From positions 1 through 18,239 of the forward strand of contig QMTG01000005.1 in assembly GCA_003649915.1 (NCBI GenBank): a stretch of DNA of 18,239 nucleotides. The letters are read 5' to 3'. The notes beneath the pieces were generated by a model. The model was not told where the DNA came from, searched no databases, and saw only the letters and a program-made list of their open reading frames with translations. Source of the DNA: Thermoplasmata archaeon (GTDB taxonomy: Archaea > Thermoplasmatota > Thermoplasmata > B31-G17). The translations under genes were made by a program, and so were the position numbers. The number at the start of each line of letters is the position of its first letter. Within the stretch, counting starts at the first letter, position 1. Below, piece after piece: positions 14,158-18,239 of the stretch.

Positions 14158-14999
14158 TTATCCAATCCTAATACCTTCCACATTGCCTTCGCTGTCTGCG
14201 TATTTATTGGCGTCCTTTCGCCTAAATGTGTTATCTGCAAATCTGTACAGACATACATTGGAATACCTGCACGCTTACATTGAAAAGCAAACCACGCATC
14301 AGGGTTTATACCGCTATTATACTCGCCGTCTTCACTTATTCCAGCCCCGCCAGCCCAGAACCACGGTTGTGGCAATTTATCAAAGACGCTTCTGTGTAAT
14401 AAAATTGTACACCAGCCAGTACAAGATACCTGATAAGTACCGCCTCTTGGGACATCTTTCCATCTTTTATCATCTAAATCCCAGACAGCAGGTAAATAAG
14501 GCGGATTTCTATCGTGTCCGACTGCTGCTATTATTGGTTTTTCTTTTTCGTCAGCAGCGTTTCGCAATATTTGATAAGCCGCTGGGGGAACAAGTACATC
14601 ATCATCAGTCCACAATATCCAATCTGCACGCTTGCCTACTTTCTTTTCGGTCGCCAATAACGAAGCAAAAGCATATAAAGCACTATAAGGATAAACTAAA
14701 CGAGGATGTGTTGGGATTATCCAAAGATTGTTATTACCTACTTGCCCCGCTATCGTGGCTGCAAGCAACCTGTGAGAATTGTAAACAATTGCAGGTACGC
14801 TTTCGTAAACAGCAGACGCCCAAGCAACTATTTCGCCTGTCGGTGGACGTGAATAGTCGGCGTAAGCAACTGGAGGGTTGTATAACTTCTGAACAATCTC
14901 AATGGTAGGTGCTAACTTGGCTAATATATGCTCATCAATTGTAGGATTTTTCTGTTGAGCAAACTTATAGAACTCTTCTATCGTGGCAATGTCAGGCAT
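14154..14999 (-). CDS. GT-A-fold glycosyltransferase in the head operon
   Basis: This protein is about 281 residues from the ATG at 14999; an in-frame TTG at 15023 would add eight. The GT-A signs are WILWTDDDVLVPP (a DxD-type motif, D132-D134, for metal and nucleotide-sugar), then a hydrophobic strand IIAAVGHDR, a CTGWCTILLHRSVFDKLP segment, SEDGEY with a following helix DAWFAFQCKRAGIPMYV, and THLG with a conserved-type His near the end. It would transfer a sugar from a nucleotide donor to an unknown acceptor, perhaps a virion protein or host surface glycan. It follows a strong hairpin after the decoration gene. The ATG has a modest GGTAGGTG six bases upstream and lies outside the hairpin, so it is preferred over TTG. 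Confidence 0.85.
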   Translation of the reverse strand: MPDIATIEEFYKFAQQKNPTIDEHILAKLAPTIEIVQKLYNPPVAYADYSRPPTGEIVAWASAVYESVPAIVYNSHRLLAATIAGQVGNNNLWIIPTHPRLVYPYSALYAFASLLATEKKVGKRADWILWTDDDVLVPPAAYQILRNAADEKEKPIIAAVGHDRNPPYLPAVWDLDDKRWKDVPRGGTYQVSCTGWCTILLHRSVFDKLPQPWFWAGGAGISEDGEYNSGINPDAWFAFQCKRAGIPMYVCTDLQITHLGERTPINTQTAKAMWKVLGLDK

Positions 15000-15014
15000 A
15001 TAAGCACCTACCAA

Positions 15015-15070
15015 GGCAATCAAGGGCGTCCCAGCCCCTCCTACTGGGACGCCCCTATCGCCATTTTTTT
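15015..15070. promoter_or_regulatory. Strong hairpin with AGGAGG in its loop, behind the capsid genes
   Basis: An 11-bp perfect stem (15024-15034 with 15044-15054) closes a 9-base loop. An outer stem (15015-15020 with 15057-15062) adds about six pairs, one of them G-U. On the plus strand the stem is followed by A and seven Ts (15064-15070), a canonical intrinsic terminator. On the minus strand, the direction of the operon, no T-tract follows, so it is a weak terminator there. The minus-strand loop reads TAGGAGGGG, a perfect Shine-Dalgarno. It may reduce read-through to the glycosyltransferase, stabilise the capsid mRNA 3' end, or stop antisense transcription. Confidence 0.7.
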
Positions 15071-15539
15071 AGATTAGAACAACAGTTGCTTCACCACTTG
15101 AAGCAGCGGTCTTGGCATAAGCTACGATGTGATGTGTGCCTTCGGTGGCAGTGTCAAAGTAGCCATCGTTGGCTACATACAACGGGTCGCCTGCCGATAC
15201 GCCTGAAGATACCTTTGCAGTGCATTCACCTTTCTTTTGGATATACCCATACTTGCCGTCTTCAATAACGGCACAGAAAACGCCTGCAAAAGCATAACTT
15301 CCACCGTCAGACACATCAGCAGTAACGACAAAAGCCGTTGAAGTCTTCTGCCAGACCGCAGGCGCACCTGCTACCGCAGCCACACCGCTGCTGTCAAACT
15401 TCACCAATTGAAAGACCTTGCCAGTCCTTGTGGCTACTTCATAGCCAGCAAAGGGCTGGGCTGTACTAACACCCGTAGTATCAAGGTCAACAAGGACAAC
15501 ATCTTTCAGTTCAGATTCATCAGGTACACTGTAAGCCAT
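15069..15539 (-). CDS. Capsid decoration-like protein
   Basis: This 156-residue protein is rich in Ala, Gly, Val, Ser and Thr and has no membrane segment. The C-terminal half (CTAKVSSGVSAGDPLYVAND, then GYFDTATEGTHHIVAYAKTA and a final strand GEATVVLI) follows the pattern of phage head-decoration and DUF2190-like domains: GVSAGDxxY, then G...T..G..HxVxxA, then a terminal hydrophobic strand. It lies directly after the major capsid gene with two good Shine-Dalgarno boxes (AAGGAGG and AAAGGAG), so high expression is expected. It would bind the capsid surface and stabilise it. The call is from pattern and place; a head fibre is the alternative. Confidence 0.7.
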   Translation of the reverse strand: MAYSVPDESELKDVVLVDLDTTGVSTAQPFAGYEVATRTGKVFQLVKFDSSGVAAVAGAPAVWQKTSTAFVVTADVSDGGSYAFAGVFCAVIEDGKYGYIQKKGECTAKVSSGVSAGDPLYVANDGYFDTATEGTHHIVAYAKTAASSGEATVVLI

Positions 15540-15552
15540 CTCCTTTTCCTCC

Positions 15553-16683
15553 TTAATCAGTATTCTGCGGAATGTTGTAAATTACCAACTGAACCTTCCT
15601 GTTAGTCACGCCAGGTGTCATCCTGACTGTGCAAGAAGCCACATAAGTCTTGGGCTGGTCATGTTCTCTGGGAGGTTCCCAGTCAACATAACGGAAGTTT
15701 TCTTCTCGGCGAATGCCGATGAAGAATGTTGACTTATTCAGCCCGTAAATGGCTTCTGTGTTAGCAGTTGCACCGTAAGGAATGGTCACGGCAGGGTCAT
15801 AGACCATCGGGTCACCTGCAAGGATATGATACGGGAAGTTAAGAGCATCATAAACAGGTTTTGTAGCACCATATCCTTGCGTTAATCTGTCAGCGTAAGC
15901 CAATCTGCCCCAGTACAACCAGGCACCCTTCGTGGCAAGGTAGATATATCCGCCTTCGGCACCTGCTATACTCTTGACATCAATAATGGCAGATTGAACC
16001 TTACGCAACAATTGCAAAGGCCTATCCAGTTCTCCACCACCGCCCACATCGGTAACGGCTTTCTTCTGGTTTTGCCACCAACTATTGGTAGTTGAGATAC
16101 CACCAACAGTTCTATCCTGCGTTACCGATACAAGGTTAGGCAGATCTGAATAGACAGCACTGGGGCCGTCAACGCCGTAATCAGGCGCATTAGGATTACC
16201 TAAAACAGCGCGAGCGAAATCCTGAACAATTGACTTTTTCAGGATTTCCATCTTGTGAGCCATTATATCAATAGCACCTTGCTTGTTGTCCTGTACATCC
16301 GTTACGGGAATGTACTGGCTGTTATGCAAGGTATGCCAAGCCCACGAATAAGTCGCCCCACCTTCAACGAGTTGAGGCGTGCTGTAACGCAGCCTGCCTA
16401 ACCATTGCGATGGTGAAGTACTGTTATCGACCAGACCAGTCAGGGCATAAACCCCGCTGTCATACCGAACCATTCCTTGTTTGGACGTATATACAGCGCC
16501 GAATACATTCACATCCTTCATTGCATCGAGACCCCAGGTCTCTAATCCGATGACCTGCAAGAAGGGCTGTGAATTGAACGCTGTATACGCAATTGCAATC
16601 GGATACTTATCTACCGATGTCCTCTTGAGATAAGTATCCCTTTTGATTACATCGTCAACACCACCGTGATATATGTCAGCCAT
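15553..16683 (-). CDS. Major capsid protein
   Basis: This 376-residue protein follows a scaffold-like gene and precedes a decoration-like gene, and has the strongest Shine-Dalgarno in the window (AAAGGAGGTAAAAG before ATG). The sequence is the mixed, aromatic, Gly-rich type of HK97-fold coats: an N-terminal extended arm (ADIYHGGVDDVIKRDTYLKR), a helix IDIMAHKMEILKKSIVQDFA (about 139-158), a central domain with LRKVQSAIIDVKSIAG, a C-terminal strand-rich part (YHILAGDPMVYDPA) and VQLVIYNIPQ at the end. No protease gene or cleavable prodomain is evident in the window. I infer the fold from context and general layout; I cannot name a closer family. Confidence 0.8.
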   Translation of the reverse strand: MADIYHGGVDDVIKRDTYLKRTSVDKYPIAIAYTAFNSQPFLQVIGLETWGLDAMKDVNVFGAVYTSKQGMVRYDSGVYALTGLVDNSTSPSQWLGRLRYSTPQLVEGGATYSWAWHTLHNSQYIPVTDVQDNKQGAIDIMAHKMEILKKSIVQDFARAVLGNPNAPDYGVDGPSAVYSDLPNLVSVTQDRTVGGISTTNSWWQNQKKAVTDVGGGGELDRPLQLLRKVQSAIIDVKSIAGAEGGYIYLATKGAWLYWGRLAYADRLTQGYGATKPVYDALNFPYHILAGDPMVYDPAVTIPYGATANTEAIYGLNKSTFFIGIRREENFRYVDWEPPREHDQPKTYVASCTVRMTPGVTNRKVQLVIYNIPQNTD

Positions 16684-16695
16684 CTTTTACCTCCT

Positions 16696-17433
16696 TTATT
16701 GTTGACTTTGTTCTAACTCCTTACGCAAAACCTCCTTTAGGCTGCTGGGATTTAGCAAGGCAGACAAGTCGAATGTTTTTCGGCCACTTACATTTTCGCT
16801 GCCTGTATTTGCTATTGCAGCAGCCAGAGCGTCAGCGGCTTTCTGTGTCTTTGTTGGCTCATTCTTTTTACCAACAGACCCTTTAGTAAGCCGTCTGCGC
16901 ATCACTGCAAACTCAATCGCTGTTTTAGGGTCAGTTATTGTGCCACTTCTGATGAGTTCCAGCGCAGAAGGAATATCTTCTTTCTGCGCACCCTCAACAG
17001 AAGGCAATAACTGCTCCAGCGATTGAGGCAGTTGCAATTGTTGTATAGTTTGTTTTTGTTCTTCGATAGCCTTTAGAGCAAGTTCAGCCAATTTATTATT
17101 GCGGTCGATTACTTTCTGCAACAAATCCGCCAGTGCATCTGGGTCGCCTTCGTCTATCGCCCTTTGCACTACTTGCGGTATTTGTCCAGTATCGACCGCA
17201 GGTATTTCTGTTTCTTGCTCTTGTGGCTCTTCGTTGCCACTTGCAAACATACTTTCAATTGCTTCTTTTACTATACTTTTTATTTCTTCTTTGTCAATTG
17301 CAGGTTTGTTATTATTTTCGTCGTTAGTTTGTTGTGCTTGTTCTCCAAATGTTTCGATGTTTTCTTCGTCGCCCTCTAAATTGTCAAGTTCCTGTCCTAA
17401 TTCCTGATCTTGAAATTTTTCTTCTTCTGCCAT
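16696..17433 (-). CDS. Capsid scaffolding-like protein
   Basis: This 245-residue protein is very acidic and Gln-rich at the N-terminus (EEEKFQDQELGQELDNLEGD). It has long predicted helices (VDTGQIPQVVQRAIDEGDPD, LAELALKAIEEQKQTIQQLQ) and a C-terminal helix-turn-helix with basic residues (SLKEVLRKELEQSQQ), the part that binds coat protein in scaffolds. Place immediately before the major capsid gene supports scaffold, which directs procapsid assembly and leaves before maturation. The ATG at 17433 is preferred: it overlaps the previous stop as TGATG and has GGAG eight bases upstream. A start at 17439 would lie only two bases from that GGAG. Confidence 0.75.
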   Translation of the reverse strand: MAEEEKFQDQELGQELDNLEGDEENIETFGEQAQQTNDENNNKPAIDKEEIKSIVKEAIESMFASGNEEPQEQETEIPAVDTGQIPQVVQRAIDEGDPDALADLLQKVIDRNNKLAELALKAIEEQKQTIQQLQLPQSLEQLLPSVEGAQKEDIPSALELIRSGTITDPKTAIEFAVMRRRLTKGSVGKKNEPTKTQKAADALAAAIANTGSENVSGRKTFDLSALLNPSSLKEVLRKELEQSQQ

Positions 17434-17819
17434 CACCATATCTCCGCTTCAATGTTTCTTACATGTCTGCGTTCCGCCGTGGAACGCCTGTCTATCTGCC
17501 CTTTATAACTAAAAGCCTTTTTACTTACAGGCTCAATTTCAGGATGTTTGTCTTTCCATTCTTGCACAGATATTATCTCAAGTCCTTTTTCTTTTGCAAC
17601 TCTATCTCTCTGGGAACGAGAAGTTATAACCGTTCCTAACTCCATATCATATCTTTTAGGCAATGTATCGTCAATAACATTGGGCATGCCAATTGTTTTA
17701 GGCGGTAAACCACAACGGTACGCTTTTACTTTTTTGCCACAGTTGGGGCAACGGTAAGTTCCTTCATTATCTACAAAATCCCGCAAACCACAATTTTTAC
17801 ATCTAATTGCCCAGCCCAT
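17433..17819 (-). CDS. Zinc-ribbon phage protein
   Basis: This 128-residue protein has a rubredoxin-type zinc ribbon at the N-terminus: C7-x2-C10 and C24-x2-C27, with a further C36. The middle part (DMELGTVITSRSQRDRVAKE, then KGLEIISVQEW) is a short mixed segment that I recall following zinc ribbons in other phage proteins. The C-terminus is basic, with arginines (RRSTAERRHVRN), and may bind nucleic acid or protein. It begins two bases after the stop of the 47-residue gene and its TGA overlaps the scaffold ATG. It may act in packaging or assembly. The zinc ribbon is clear; the function is not. Confidence 0.7.
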   Translation of the reverse strand: MGWAIRCKNCGLRDFVDNEGTYRCPNCGKKVKAYRCGLPPKTIGMPNVIDDTLPKRYDMELGTVITSRSQRDRVAKEKGLEIISVQEWKDKHPEIEPVSKKAFSYKGQIDRRSTAERRHVRNIEAEIW

Positions 17820-17821
17820 AT

Positions 17822-17965
17822 CTACTTACTTTTCTTTGTTTTTATCTCACCTTTGTGCCATTTACCATTTTTGTCTTTACAAAGGTGCATATATTTATTT
17901 TTACCAAGTTTCAGTGTTATAACTTTACCACCCTCTTTTACGCATTTTTCAAAATCTTCAGGCAT
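17822..17965 (-). CDS. Small basic phage protein (47 aa)
   Basis: ATG at 17963-17965 overlaps the upstream stop by eight bases (ATGCCTGA); TAG is at 17822-17824. The product reads MPEDFEKCVKEGGKVITLKL, then GKNKYMHLCKDKNGKWHKGE and a Lys-rich end. The pattern PEDF-x2-C-x2-GG-K-V and Y-x-H-x-C, followed by G-x-x-HKGE, is one I recall from many phages as an uncharacterised small protein. Two Cys and two His could bind a metal, but the spacing is unusual. It sits in a run of tightly coupled genes before the zinc-ribbon and scaffold genes. Confidence 0.75.
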   Translation of the reverse strand: MPEDFEKCVKEGGKVITLKLGKNKYMHLCKDKNGKWHKGEIKTKKSK

Positions 17966-18239
17966 CTTGTTCAGCCTCTATTTGTTCGTCTAACCAATCT
18001 AATTCTATTTGCAACTTTTGTTCTTTAGCAATATCTTTGATAGCGTCTAACATTCGCCTGCGCATTTCTCTATTCTGTCGTGCTTCGTATATTATTCTCT
18101 CAACAAGATTTATCTTGCCTATACTATACTTTCGTCCCTTTATCGTCTTCAAGCCCTTTGCCATATATTTGGCTGTATCAGTTCTTATCCCCATTCGTCG
18201 TGCAACTTCTCGCACTGGATTTTTTGTAAACGACAGCAA
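17958..18239 (-). CDS. Helix-turn-helix-like protein, probably truncated at the right edge
   Basis: The frame is open to the window edge. The first codon visible is TTG at 18237-18239, which could be a start, but no upstream sequence is available, so the gene is likely partial. The visible 93 codons include VREVARRMGIRTDTAKYMAK, a helix-turn-helix of the MerR/excisionase or terminase-small-subunit kind, followed by a basic turn (KTIKGRKYSIGK) and a long charged helix ending EQIEAEQDA. By place before the head genes it could be a terminase small subunit or a regulator; neither can be chosen. Its TGA overlaps the start of the next gene by eight bases. Confidence 0.6.
   Translation of the reverse strand: MLSFTKNPVREVARRMGIRTDTAKYMAKGLKTIKGRKYSIGKINLVERIIYEARQNREMRRRMLDAIKDIAKEQKLQIELDWLDEQIEAEQDA

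Noticed and set aside
14102..14908. A 268-codon open frame on the plus strand across the glycosyltransferase
   Set aside because: It lies antisense to a gene with clear GT-A motifs; its protein is rich in Arg, His, Leu and Gln with no domain, and no Shine-Dalgarno was identified for it. It is a frame shadow.
14997..15023. TTG at 15023 as the start of the glycosyltransferase
   Set aside because: It sits inside the hairpin stem and 13 bases from the loop AGGAGG; the ATG at 14999 has its own GGTAGGTG at good spacing outside the hairpin.
15015..15062. Hairpin as an ordinary terminator of the capsid operon
   Set aside because: In the operon direction the stem is followed by TTGGTAGG, not by a T-tract; the Ts lie on the opposite side. 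A plain terminator for the minus strand is therefore not supported.
1..18239. tRNA genes, CRISPR arrays, insertion sequences and attachment repeats
   Set aside because: No cloverleaf, spaced direct repeats, transposase or paired terminal repeats were found by reading; coding density leaves almost no room for them.

Overview
The window is part of the late (morphogenesis) region of a tailed bacteriophage or prophage of a bacterium. Nearly all coding capacity is on the minus strand, so the operon reads from the right edge (18239) to the left edge (1). Genes are packed head to tail with overlaps of 1-8 bases, several of 7-65 bases, and almost no spacer. Many starts follow a strong AGGAGG-type Shine-Dalgarno, and one product carries a lipobox-like signal, so a bacterial host is likely. 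The host group cannot be named. The DNA looks AT-rich (about 40-45% GC by eye), except for the first ~80 bases. No terminase, portal or endolysin is recognisable here.

Right part (18239-15069), head module: a helix-turn-helix-like protein open at the edge, a 47-residue basic protein, a zinc-ribbon protein, an acidic scaffold-like protein, the major capsid protein and a decoration-like protein. A strong hairpin (15015-15062) with AGGAGG in its loop separates these from the downstream genes.

Middle part (14999-7490): a GT-A-type glycosyltransferase; two tandem membrane proteins of 44 and 43 residues, each ending in one CPxC knuckle; a head-tail connector-like protein with an inserted beta domain; two unrecognised probable virion proteins; a tail-fibre-like protein; a Gly/Arg-rich and a Lys/Arg-rich small basic protein; a Cys-rich protein; a YegP/DUF1508-like protein; a beta-helix-like surface protein; and a coiled-coil protein.

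Left part (7512-81): one gene of 2143 codons for a giant probable internal/ejected virion protein (polyvalent type). It has TDEEVG repeats, a J-domain-like segment without HPD, a K/P/E-rich linker, an AT-richer accessory segment and a long hydrophobic C-terminal part. It is followed by a cluster of small membrane proteins that looks like a lysis or exclusion cassette: XhlA-like, lipoprotein, C-terminally anchored protein and holin-like protein. The absence of tape-measure, sheath or tube genes, together with a giant internal protein, suggests a podovirus-like virion (inference).

At the extreme left the composition shifts to GC-rich. There is a hairpin, and on the plus strand a translationally coupled pair: the tail of an open frame and a 25-codon hydrophobic ORF running antisense into the holin-like gene. 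The most interesting items are the giant protein's architecture, a motif it shares with its neighbour, the paired membrane knuckle proteins, the hairpin behind the capsid genes, and the left-edge junction.
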